From Sporisorium sorghi (Eukaryota; Basidiomycota; Ustilaginomycetes; Ustilaginales; Ustilaginaceae): 64,000 nt of DNA. Positions 1 through 9,554 of this stretch are shown here, one piece after another. The position numbers and the translations under genes were made by a program. The stretch's first letter is position 1; every line of letters starts with the position of its first letter. The stretch lies in NCBI GenBank assembly GCA_023212695.1, contig JALCCG010000043.1:45041-109040 (forward strand). Direction: 5' to 3'. Under the pieces are notes generated by a model that saw only the letters and a program-made list of their open reading frames with translations, was not told where the DNA came from and made no database searches.

Positions 1-502
1 TTCGATGTACTGGTGTGGAGTTGCAAATTTTCGAATTTTCTCAATGGCTGAAACAGCCTATGGATTTTGGAAAATCTCAGTGTGTTTTCGCCAACGGTGG
101 CCCACAAGTACACATGTTTCATAAGTACACAACAGACGTTATGGATTAGACTTGGTGGGGCCGTGCTCTTACAAATTTCTTGTTTGCTCGTTGACGCATG
201 GTTGTCACACTTACTGGCAACCAATGTGGCGTCCGAGATACAGTGCTGCTTAGACCTTGATTCTCAAGCAACCACTGACGGCTGCATCAATACTATCACC
301 CAACCACTGCTGATGCCAATTTGTGCTTCAACGAGACATGGCACAAGAATTGCGAGACGAGGATTGCGAAAGCACGTATAAGAAGCCTCACGCAAAGCCG
401 AATAACCCTCCATCTTTACCAATCTTCTGCACTACCAACCCTAATTATCAATGTTCTATTGGTGCCAAACTACCCTCCTTCCCAGTCACTCAAGCAGCAA
501 AA
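1..502. other. Upstream region of F1, no gene seen
   Basis: No convincing coding exon was found. A TATA-like TATAAG lies at 376-381, about 120 bases before the expected start of F1, and the following stretch is rich in C, T and A like a fungal 5' leader. The open frames here have no signal peptide or family motif. Confidence 0.4.
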
Positions 503-1353
503 CTGCGCTCGACTTTCCTCATCCTTACTGCTTCCTGGCTCTTTGCTGTTGGTTGCGTCTTGGCAACAGCTGTGGACAAATTCGCCGAGACGCAAATCCT
601 CCAAAACCACGTTTTAGACCACCAGTACCTGCCGGGAACGTTCCATGCCCCCGACCTTGAACAATTCTCACCTGATCTGTGGCACAAATTCCTCAAGAAA
701 CACGGCGAAAGGATCATCAATTTTACGTACGTGAAGCACCATGGCTTAATACAGTACAGTACAGGAATTTACAGTAGTGCAGAGATGCGATCCGGCTTTT
801 TAATCTTTTGCGGAACCTGTGAACAGGTGGAAACTCACCGACAAGGGGTAAGTCGACCCATTCAACCCGATGCCTTGGATATTTGGCAAGCACAACTGAC
901 CAATTCTACTGATGTGCTGTCCCGCCGTGAGAGTATTAAGAATACGTGGTCGCATCACAAGAAGTAAGTGATCGTCAGCTCGAATGAAGATTTGGGTGCG
1001 AAGTGCTAAATGCAACTTTTGTTGTCGCAAACAGGATGCTAACCTTTGCAGAGGACCCTGCTAAAGCAAAAAATTTTCAGACTCTGAACCCTACCACCCA
1101 GAGGGTTGCTCTTACTCTGATATCCGCGTACGCCGAGCACCTGGAAGCCATAGAGGCCGTGGAGAGGGCCAACGCGGAGAGGGCTGCCGCTCAAGGTGCT
1201 GCCACGCAGGAGGTCGGGGCTGGTTCGAGCACATCTCATCTGACCTCTGGCACAGTACCTCACCTCGAAGCGGACGTTGCCGCGTATATGGCAAGGCCTG
1301 ATGACGACTTGTTTGTTCCTCATCAGCACGATCGTGACCATTGGGGCTCGTAA
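503..1353 (+). pseudogene. F1: secreted-protein family member without ATG start
   Basis: This is a paralogue of the family that fills the first 18 kb. My model has four exons, 503-726, 827-847, 934-963 and 1035-1353 (224, 21, 30 and 319 bases), all joined in phase 2 with GT-AG introns of 100, 86 and 71 bases. The joined frame is open for 197 codons. Exon 1 encodes a hydrophobic signal-like stretch followed by W..FL...G..II. Where paralogue F2 has AAAATGCGCTCG, this copy reads AAACTGCGCTCG, so the expected ATG is CTG at 503-505, and no in-frame ATG sits close upstream. Exon 4 contains an alanine- and glutamate-rich helix and ends with DHWGS, with only a trace of the family's C-terminal W motif. 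Function is unknown. It may be a decayed gene, use a CTG start, or have an upstream exon I did not find. Confidence 0.6.
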
Positions 1354-2165
1354 TCGGTGGCGTTTGCATGCCAAGTCAGAGCCACCACGGTCTAGTCAAA
1401 CATGAAGGTGCCGCTCCCGAGATGCTCGTGCCCCGAAGCAAGCCCCAAGCTGAGTGCATGGGTAGCTCCCGATCGCCGTGCGGCTGATCTCTCTTCTGGT
1501 CACTATCGTCTTTGTGTGTTGGCAGTCGCCGCCAATCAATCACTCTTGTTCTCGTAGCTTCATCACCCTTTGCTCCCACGTTTCTTCGCCATGTGTCTTT
1601 CCTGTTCTCACTCGCTCGTGTACCGGTTCACCATGTTCGAATGCTCAGTTGCGCTCCTCCCGCAGCTCGAGAGCTTTCAAGCGGAGTGATCGGCTCCATC
1701 TGCAACTCTATGATCCTTTCAACTCGCTTGTCTGCCGTAACGTGAAAGTTCTTAGGACAGACCTTGTTGCAAATGACCATAAATCTTGTGCGAGGATTGC
1801 GGGCCTCGTGGGTAGTGGGCTGATCTGGGGGCTTTTGGCATACAATCGCCTGACGGAAGGCCCACCGTTGTCACAGGATTACCACCTTCGCTCGCCAAGG
1901 AAGAGTCGATGTGGGCCGCTGCACGTGTGCCATGACAACCGTGGGGACTTGCATCTTTGTTGCCACCATCAAATCGTCAGAGCGGCCAGGGAGCGACGCG
2001 TCCTCGTCGCATCCCTGCTTTCCTCCATTCTCTGTCGATTCTTCTTTCTGACAAAGTGATCATAACCAGACCACCAACACTCCTGCGGATTTCAACACCC
2101 TCAAGAATCAGGACCCTGCGTTCATTGACCATTGGCTTTGCAATCGCCACTCAAAGCCTCCCAAA
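1354..2165. other. Intergenic, no gene seen
   Basis: Between F1 and F2. A hydrophobic frame beginning at 1478 looks like a signal peptide, but it starts with GTG and has no family motif, so I do not call it. The last 100 bases form the A/C-rich leader of F2. Confidence 0.4.
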
Positions 2166-2947
2166 ATGCGCTCGTGCTTCTTCGCACTTCTCTGCTTCTT
2201 ACTCTTTAGCGCTGACTACGTCCTAGCCCAGAAAATTCCGGCGATTGTGGCCGCAACCCCAGAGGCCAAAGCTCTTTGGGAACAGCTCTTCAAAGATCAT
2301 TAACTACCCGGCACGTTCAAAACGGAAATGCTGCAACACATTCCTGTCGAACCCTGGCAGGCTTTTCTCCGGGATCAAGGCAAAGAAATCATCCGTGAAC
2401 AGTGAGTCGAGCAACCTCGCCCTTTATAGATGACGAAGGTGGAATAAGCTTGACTCATCGAATGGCCTGCGGTAACGGTAAGCAGCTGGAACAGGATCCG
2501 ACCCGAGTGAGTGCTTTTGTCGCAAACAGTTCACGAGTCTCACGGTTGCGGAGCAAGACTGACAAGTATTTCGGTTCTGCCGGCGTCATTGCAATCCAGA
2601 CAGAGGGTACAAGGAATGGAAGAGGAGATGAAAGCGTAAGTTGCTGTACTTTCGGCTGCCCATTACGTGAGATGTGCTGATCGAAGATTCAAACCTTTCT
2701 TTCTAACGTCAGACTTCAGGAGCTTGTTGACCATCCAGGCCCGGAAACTACGGCGAAGGTCGAGGATGAAGACATCAAAAAGATAGCTGCTAGGCTGATC
2801 GAGGACTATGCGGAGCGTCGTCATAGATCCTTTACGGCCCCTTCCGTCGAAGTTGCTGCCATGGAGAGCTGGGCTGAGACAGACGACGCATGGATGCTTG
2901 TTGACAACCCTTCTGCTAGGGATGAGCTTCGATCCAGACTCCTGTAG
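2166..2947 (+). pseudogene. F2: secreted-protein family member with one stop
   Basis: Four exons fit the family plan: 2166-2401, 2486-2506, 2606-2635 and 2713-2947 (236, 21, 30 and 235 bases). All introns are phase 2 with GT-AG ends. The ATG at 2166 opens a clear signal peptide (MRSCFFALLCFLLFSADYVL), then an ALWEQLF motif. A single TAA at 2301-2303 (codon 46) interrupts exon 1; the frame then continues through W.AFL...G.EII and the remaining exons to a TAG at 2945. F1 has a sense codon at the matching place, just before the shared LPGTF motif. The sequence is otherwise well kept, so the lesion is probably recent, or a 45-residue secreted peptide is made. Exon 4 has an IAARLIEDYAERR helix and no LSLG tail. 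Function unknown. Confidence 0.65.
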
Positions 2948-3293
2948 ACATCAGGACGCTCTTTAGTCTTTCATTCGGCGCCATTCCTGCTTGGCAGTGC
3001 GCGATACCATTGGTCTGCATCCGCGTGTCAAAGCCAATAAAATGCAGCTTTGAGAAACCATGTTGCGTCTCTGAAAGCCGCGCTTCGACTCTTGTGCCAT
3101 CGCTGTGGGGACTCGTACCAGCCTCCCTTTTTCGGCCCCGTGTCACGTCGTCTTTCCGACGAGAGATCACCTTCTCACTTCCTTTTTCAGAAAGTGTCTT
3201 GTTGCTGGCTCGGCTGTCTATTTCCGAGAGAGTACGTGAAAGTGAAGAATCACGCACAGCCCGTGCGAATCTGGTGTGGCGAATCGAGACAAC
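2948..3293. other. Intergenic, no gene seen
   Basis: Lies between the stop of F2 and the left end of the pogo-like element. I see no motif, repeat or supported coding exon. Confidence 0.4.
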
Positions 3294-3524
3294 TAACGTA
3301 GTTCACGTAGATGCGAGATTCATGTAACTAGATGAGATATTTTTGAATTTTGTGGCCTTGGATGGTACTCCTGAAATTTGAAAATTCAAGGCAGCAGAGC
3401 CTGTATCAATTTAGTACCAGGCAAGGCCACTCTGTGGCCCAAAGAAAATTAGGCACATGAGCAGTCAAAATATTTTAGCTTGCCACACACCATCACCATC
3501 ACTCTGATCACCTCCAGCTCAGCA

Positions 3525-3956
3525 ATGGTCAACATTTCACCAAGGAAGAAGGTTGCAAGGACCCAACTGAAGGCCGACCAGGACAATCAAGAGCAGCAGA
3601 TCCAGGCTGCTCTGTCAGACCTGAGCCAAGGCACCTTCAAAACCATCAAGGCTTCAGACCAGCATTACCACCTCCCTTACCAGACACTTCACCACCACAA
3701 ACAAGGAAGAAAGAGCCGTTCAGAGGCTTTCAAAGGTCTGTGTTACAGGAAACACTCACGGAGATGGTCTTGTTGGGATCTGGTTGCCATGGTAAGGTGC
3801 CAGGCAAGGGGGTACGAGGAGGAGGAGGAGCTGGCGGTGCGAGGAGGCTCACCTCAAAGAGAGAGCCACCTTGCGTACAAAGTCACCCCACTTCGTAGAC
3901 AAGCTGGTCTTGTCTATGAAGTCAGGGATCGCCAGCTACCAAGGCCGGAGAAGTAG
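3525..3956 (+). pseudogene. Remnant of pogo-type transposase DNA-binding domain
   Basis: The frame starts with MVNISPRKK and contains QAALSDLSQGTFKTIKAS followed by HYHLPYQTLHHHKQGRKSR. The pattern of helix, short turn, LPYQTLHHH helix and GRKSR is like the Psq/CENP-B-type helix-turn-helix at the start of Fot1 and pogo transposases, where the second helix usually reads like 'xPxSTLxxRxxG'. After about residue 75 the sequence no longer resembles a transposase. It lies inside the element with pogo-like TA-flanked ends, which supports the call. The assignment is by eye and only moderately sure. Confidence 0.4.
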
Positions 3957-4171
3957 CATATGGCTGCTGGCACAGCTGCGAGTTGAGGGCAAGGCTTCGT
4001 ATGGGTTGAGGAGGTGCTGGATGCCAAGAGCTGGTGTTGGCACCAAACAGGGGTGGGGTGAATGCAAGTGGGCCCAAGCTCTCGGCCCACTGTGGGTTCA
4101 TGTGGGACAAGTGGGAGAGACAAGGAGGAGGAGGAGGGCAGTTGACATGGCCAGGGGCCACGAGGCCACCG

Positions 4172-4179
4172 TATATAAG
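4172..4179 (+). promoter_or_regulatory. TATA box inside the pogo-like element
   Basis: TATATAAG follows a GC-rich stretch and precedes a C/A-rich region without a long reading frame (about 4200-4680). It may drive a non-coding transcript of the element. This is inferred from sequence only. Confidence 0.3.
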
Positions 4180-4351
4180 TGACGACCACATGACGGTGGA
4201 AGGGCGACAGCCCACCCACTCTATCACATACATTTGTTATCATAAGCTCAGCTTTCAGTCTCTCAGTACCATATGCTGCAATCGAGTGGCATTGCAGCAT
4301 TGCCTTGTGTGAACGTCAGCCTCTCGACAAGCTAGAACTGCCACTAGCATA

Positions 4352-4402
4352 CGGCACCTCAACTGTAGCGGCACCTCAACCGTAGCGGCACCTCAACCGC
4401 AA
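4352..4402 (+). repeat. Three 17-base tandem repeats
   Basis: Three head-to-tail copies of CGGCACCTCAACYGTAG, the last ending CGCAA. They lie in the non-coding right half of the pogo-like element. Confidence 0.7.
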
Positions 4403-5116
4403 GTCTGGAACCACCACCAGCCTCTCTCTATCGACATCAACAACAGCAGCCTTCGCCGTCGACGATCAGCTCTTGCTACAAGCCTCAAGGTCACCTGGGC
4501 TTCATACGAGGGCCTTACAAGTCATACAACACCATCAGTGTGTGCTGTGTTGCCTCTGAACGAGGCAACCACAAAAGTCAGTTGGCTTCGAAGACTATGG
4601 CTCACTAACTTTGAGTTTGACAAGCTTGTAAACTAGCCCCACGTATTTATGAGTCTGGCGACTTCGTAAGTTAGCCGGTTTCACCTACGAGCTCGGAGCC
4701 AGGCGCACGACCCTTGACAGGATCATGGAAATGTAAAGGGGACGAAATGGAGAACAAAGACTCGAGCCGTGTGTGGGATGGTATGAAACATGATGAATTG
4801 CCATTTGTTGAAGATGGCGAGGCCTAGCCATCATTGATGTCTCGGAGACTCGGCGACAGCAAATAATGCAAGGTACTCCCGTGCCCGAGGTCTGGGCCAA
4901 CACAGGAAGCCGTGCCTGAGGTCTGGGCACCAACACGGGAAGCTGTGCCTGCATATGTGTGGGAGTTTTGCCGGACCCGAGTACAACTGAGCCCGTGGAG
5001 ATGAGTCACACCAAAACCTCTCACCACCAACTTGGCTGCGGAGTCCGTCAAGACGACGACGGGCTCCCAAGTACTCCCTATTGTGTAAAAATTCCACATC
5101 TACGTGAAACACGTTA

Positions 5117-5468
5117 CATCAGGTGTTGACAAGAAGCATTCCCCGGCGTGTGGTTCGGGCGGAACTCGGAGATGAAGCACAGAGGCGGTTGCAGCTTGAT
5201 CAAGCTGGGAACGTTCCGTGATCGCAGACGACTACATCTCTACTTATCAGCACGGCGAGTTTCCCTTGTCTGAACAAACCGGCGAGATACGGAAGGACGA
5301 AGTTACATCACGGCTCTCTGCGATGCGTGCTCGGCCCTTTCAGATATCAAAGTATGCAGACTTATGAAGTCAACTTGGCATTGAAGCGGAAGAATGCTGA
5401 ATGTGGAGGAATGGAGGCATCACTTGCCACAAACGCAGCCAGCATTGCCAACGAGCGGCAGGAGAGGG
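5117..5468. other. Intergenic, no gene seen
   Basis: Lies between the right end of the pogo-like element and the stop codon of F3. I see no supported feature; it probably contains the 3' untranslated region of F3. Confidence 0.4.
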
Positions 5469-6385
5469 CTATTTGCTCGATGGTTTGCCCCTGGACGAAG
5501 GGCCTGTCTCGTGACTGCTGCCTGCCACGTCGCCCGGCCAAAGACGGAGAAGCTTTCCCCACTCCTTCCTCTCTGCTCCCTGATCATCCGGCCACTCTTT
5601 CTTCAACTTTCTGTCATCGATGAGCCCAGGCCTATTCCAGGCTCCAAGAAAATTCCTTTCGATTGCGCGACCATCCGCGAGATGAGCTTGCTGGGCTCCG
5701 TGTCTCTGCGCCGCAGTGAATTTTTGTGCGAAATCGTGCACTAGCAGCGTTGCGAGATCTTTGTAGTCACTTGTGGAACCTTGCATAACAAAAGCGTCGT
5801 GGCTCTCCATCCTGAGGAAGTCGAGGATCCTGCGAAACGCATGAAATCAAACGTCAGCTAAGAGGAACTGGCAAGACCACATCGAGCTCGAACTGCTTAC
5901 CTGCGCAGACCGTTTTGTTCGGAAGCGTACCTGTCCATGTGATTGCAGAGATTTTCGATCATGTGTGAGTCTCAGTGAGTCTGCAGTGAATGCTCCAGGC
6001 GTTGTACGAGTGCTTACAAGTTGCCCTGATATCGGTTGCTGCACAAGTGTTTGAAAGTCACACGATCAGTCCAGTTCAAACTGCGTGGAACTGTTGGATC
6101 CAGGACAAAGTGGCATAGCTCTGCCAGAACCTACTGGTAAAACGAACTCGCGAGCAACTGAGCGTCAGTGTTGAGATAGTGTGACCATGACGTCTGAAAG
6201 TGGCGCAGATGGATGGGCAAAGTTCTTCGCAGTGTCGCCTTCGACGCCTCCCGCCAGAGGAACTGGACCACAGCACCGCCTTCCTGAATGACGTCAGGGT
6301 ACGGAGCAATGGGAAGGACGACTGATTGACCAGAGGAGATGAAGGCCACCGCAAATAGGGTGCAAAGGAAGAACAGTCTCGTCAT
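5469..6385 (-). CDS. F3: small secreted protein, effector-like family
   Basis: Four exons on the minus strand: 6385-6135, 6038-6018, 5930-5901 and 5829-5469 (251, 21, 30 and 361 bases). All introns are phase 2 (96, 87 and 71 bases, GT-AG), giving 220 residues. The ATG at 6385 opens a signal peptide (MTRLFFLCTLFAVAFISSGQ). Exon 1 continues with VVQFLWREA and ends in SFYQ. The microexons encode about 7 and 10 residues. Exon 4 starts with RILDFLRM, has a LATLLVHDFAQKF helix, and carries ERKEWGKLLRL, the family tail motif with LLRL in place of LSLG. The protein has no domain I recognise. By analogy with smut gene clusters of secreted proteins it is likely a secreted virulence-related protein, but nothing in the sequence proves a host target. 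It sits tail-to-head with F4 on the same strand. Confidence 0.75.
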
Positions 6386-7190
6386 GTTTCAAAAAGGGAG
6401 CAGGGATGGGTACTGAAGGCCTTGACAATCTCGTCGCGAGGCAGCCTAAATAGCACCGGGGTCTCGCACCGCTGAAGAAAGTGAGCAAGTGTTTGATGAA
6501 CATTCACTTTTAGAGACCGCCTTATTATTCCGCCACCTAGACATGGTCGCTCCTTGACTGCTCGCCCAGCTCACGACGTCCATTCGCATTTGACTCACAC
6601 CCTACACTGTACGTCTCTGATGGCAATGTTGACTGGAAGCCAAAAGGGCGTAAATAAGCTTGCTAAGGTGTGGGACCGTTGGCAAGGATCTATGAAGCAG
6701 CCCTATGTCCACATCAATTGCCTCGAGGCGCTTCATTGTGTGTCGTTGAGTGGGCAAAAAAGATAACAGGCAGCCAATAGAAATTACTGAATTTAGCCGC
6801 GCAAAGCGCCCTACAAATGATCTGGGGTTGATTTTGAGCTTCGGGAGTCGAGACGGAAAAGATAGTCTTTGTTCCCACGCCAGCTCCGTGAGTTGAGGGA
6901 GTGAAAACAACAAGCCAGAGCGGAGGAAGTTCTGTCCCGACTCTTGCATTCGGACAAGGCCGGTTGACCAAATACGCCAAGTAGCGAGGAAAACAAGCCT
7001 TTCTCACGGACACAGCCACCTTCGTTTTGGAATGCACCGAGACGTCTATCTTCGAAGAGGCGGGGGGAGATCATTATCGTCTCAAAGGTGGCCATACGAG
7101 TCGTGCGTTTTATTTCGATGCAGACAGAACGAACATCGCAAAAACGATGAAAGAGGAACATGATTATGCGATATTCATGACGCTCGAGTG
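6386..7190. other. F3 promoter and intergenic region
   Basis: Contains the upstream region of F3, with the TATA-like element at 6445-6454, and the 3' flank of F4. No other family exon or supported gene was found on either strand. Confidence 0.4.
6445..6454 (-). promoter_or_regulatory. TATA-like element of F3
   Basis: On the minus strand it reads GCTATTTAGG, 60-69 bases before the F3 ATG. The distance is similar to that of TATA-like elements before F4, F6 and F7. Confidence 0.35.
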
Positions 7191-8279
7191 CTACTCAGAC
7201 GGCTTCTCGAAACCCAGGGTCAGAGTTTTTCCCCATTCAATCTGCTCTGCAGCACTTGTACCTGATGTCTGGCCGGAAGCAGATGTTTCTCCGGGAGCTT
7301 GTGCGTGTCTGAGTTCCTTCGCACGTCGAAGTTCCCACGCACGTCGAAGTTCCTTCGCACGTCGAAGTTCCTTCGCACGTCGAAGTTCCTTCGCACGTCG
7401 AAGTTCCCACGCACGTCGAAGTTCCCACGCACGTCGAAGTTCCCACGCACGTCGAAGTTCCCACGCACGTCGAAGTTCCTCTTCGTAACGCTGACGTGCA
7501 GCGCGCGCCAGTGCTATCTCGTGCAGAGTTAGTCCTGCTGTGAACATCCCTTTCTGGTCAAAGGGCTGCTCGACAAGCTGCTCGGCAGGGCGTACAGGAC
7601 TTAACTCGCTTGCGAATGCCTCGATAAGTAGTTCGGCGACTGGCTTCTCGTGCACATGGTCAATGCTTTGGTGAAAGTCGTAGCTGAACAAGTGATTGGT
7701 TTGCGTCCATTCGAGAAACCTGTGCCCATGTAAGAAAGGGCCTGGTAAGAACGTCATTCGTGTGTGTAAAACGGACAAGGGACCTCGGAGACTCACCTTT
7801 GACGACCAAGCGGATTTGTAACGCTGTGAGTTGAAGAAAGATCAGGATCAGCCGCCTAGGGGGAGAACCTTCAACTGCCTGAAAACGTAAGCGTAGACTT
7901 ACCTATCACGGTGGTCTATATCACTATTGATGGACACGTTGCACACAGGAATGGATGGTGGACAGACTTAGCCGAAGGACAGCCTCAAGCTGCTGAAAAA
8001 CAAAGCGGAAACATACTGATAGTTGTTGTTGATAATCGACCTCGCTCTGTTATGGACAAAGTTCAGCCAAGCTATTTGGTCAAGGCTATAGTGTGCTGGT
8101 ACCAGTTTGTGGAGGACACCCCCCTGCACCTGCTGCCAGAGATACTGGGCGGTTGAACCAGCTTTCTCTACACTTTCTGGCATCGGTGTGATAGCAGACA
8201 CGCCGTCCGCATGGCCGTTGATCATCAGCCAGATGACCAGCAGCAGGAATGGACGGAAAAAGATGTCTCGGTGTCTCAT
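7191..8279 (-). CDS. F4: secreted family member with LRRA(W/K)E repeats
   Basis: Four exons on the minus strand: 8279-8017, 7923-7903, 7823-7797 and 7719-7191 (263, 21, 27 and 529 bases). All introns are phase 2, giving 279 residues. I start at the ATG at 8279 because it opens a signal peptide (MRHRDIFFRPFLLLVIWLMI); the frame upstream has none. Exon 1 has TAQYLWQQV and AWLNFV, ending at NNYQ. Exon 4 starts with RFLEWTQ and has a VAELLIEAFASEL helix. It then carries nine hexapeptides LRRA(W/K)E plus one degenerate copy, likely a charged amphipathic helix. It ends EQIEWGKTLTLGFEKPSE, the family's W..xLxLG tail. A clear TATA box lies upstream. This is the longest copy because of the repeat array. 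Function unknown; secretion is predicted. Confidence 0.78.
7313..7474 (-). repeat. Nine 18-base tandem repeats coding LRRA(W/K)E
   Basis: Nine perfect-length units of GTTCC(CA/TT)CGCACGTCGAA as read on the plus strand. Units differ almost only at two adjacent bases, which change Trp (TGG) to Lys (AAG) on the coding strand. In the protein the order is W W W W K K K W K, then a degenerate unit. The array keeps the F4 frame. Confidence 0.95.
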
Positions 8280-8982
8280 TTGCGAGAGCGAATTGGCGGT
8301 CTGAAAGGATTTTGTCGAACGAATGAGGTAGGTGCGAGGAAGAGGAAACGACCAAGCTGATGCCCACTTTATAGGTGTCGAGCAGCCTGCGGTCTGCAAA
8401 GTTTTTTCAAACGATCCAACAACGGCAACAACGGCAAGCAAACGACGCCTTGACCGTTTGGTGGGTGATAAGTGTACTTTACAGGACCGTGGTCGAAGTT
8501 ACTTTGTTTTTTCCTCAGCTCCCACGACGAAGGATCGCAACCCTGACTGTGGGTCCGGCAGCGTTGTCAAGCTCGTGCAGCTTTCTCATTGGCTATGATA
8601 CGGATGCACCCCTGTCCCGCCCTTGTGATTGTGTCGAGGCCGGTATCCGACCAAGTAGTGTTGGCGCCTCGCAGCTGCGTCCAGCGGGACGACAGGTATC
8701 TTACAGCATCCATTATGGATACTTCGTTCACACACTGTATGTCACCTCCTGATCAAAGGGTGACGTTGCAAGCTTGGTTCGGCTTTGTGGCATGTAATGT
8801 TCGCAACTGGGTGAGTCTCAACGAAGCTGAGTCAGCAGAACGTGTAGATCGAGAGGGCGATGGCCAGAGGCTTCAAAAGCACGAAGGCAAGAAGGGGATC
8901 AAGTCCCACCTGCGCCTTGGTTGGGACCCAGGCTCAGTTCGTTGCCCCAATCTGATCTGTCAGTGGCGGGTGATCTTGCCTA
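8280..8982. other. F4 promoter and intergenic region
   Basis: Contains the TATA box of F4 and no supported gene. Open frames here lack signal peptides and family motifs. Confidence 0.4.
8368..8373 (-). promoter_or_regulatory. TATA box of F4
   Basis: TATAAA on the minus strand, about 90 bases before the F4 ATG, in the context CCTATAAAGTGGG. Confidence 0.5.
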
Positions 8983-9554
8983 CTAGTCTGGCGTTTCTTC
9001 AAGACCTTGCTTGTCGACAAAGAGCTTTAAAGTTCTGTCACTAGACGATGATTCGGCTTCCGGGATCTTTGCTCGATAGCGAGCGAAGCCCTGGATGAGC
9101 AGAAGAGCCACATTCTGCTTCATCGGGAACTTTGCAGGGACGAATCGGTAGGTATCCCGGGTTTCCTTGTTAATCAGAGCCAAAAACCTGCGACGACAAG
9201 GAAACGTAGAGACAATTATCAGCTCAACGTCCAGATCACGGGCGCATACAGAGGAGGCTACGAATCAGACGTACCTAGTCCGGCCATACCATTTTGTATT
9301 GTAGCTGCAAGATGTTGAATGGAGGTCAGTCTCTGATCAGCTGAGATACGAGAAACGTTAAGACGTTGCTTACAAGCCGATGATCTCCGGGCTTCTGTTC
9401 CAAGGCAAGATTGCAAAAGGTAGGCTTAAGCATATCAGAGAAGCGCTGAGACACTCAAAGTTTTTTTTTTTTTTTTTTTCCCTCGAACGAACCTATAATA
9501 TGCCTCAACGATGTTGCTGCTTTCCTCCGTTAGGAAAGTTTCCCAAGCTTCTTG

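Larger units (their letters stand above)
3294..5116 (+). mobile_element. Decayed pogo/Fot1-like DNA transposon
   Basis: The stretch is bounded by TA dinucleotides (3294-3295 and 5115-5116) and inverted ends. The left end reads ACGTAGTTCACGTAGATG; the right end, on the other strand, reads ACGTGTTTCACGTAGATG. The right end is identical over about 35 bases to both ends of the short element at 15215-15714. TA target duplication is the rule for pogo and other Tc1/mariner relatives. Inside is a small frame with a helix-turn-helix region like the start of pogo transposases, and no recognisable DDE catalytic domain. It appears internally deleted and inactive. The left end is less well matched than the right, so the exact left border is less certain. 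Confidence 0.55.

Noticed and set aside
1478..2059. Hydrophobic frame starting MRLISLLVTIVFVCW-like, possible secreted protein
   Set aside because: The first codon is GTG, there is no ATG, no family motif and no splice pattern.
7313..7474. Regular 18-base repeats looked at first like a CRISPR array
   Set aside because: There are no unique spacers; units are head-to-tail and keep the F4 reading frame. The organism is a fungus.
7027..7488. Plus-strand frame with ARRSSFARRSSHARRSS repeats
   Set aside because: It is the reverse-strand shadow of the F4 repeat array; the minus frame has the signal peptide, splice sites and family motifs.
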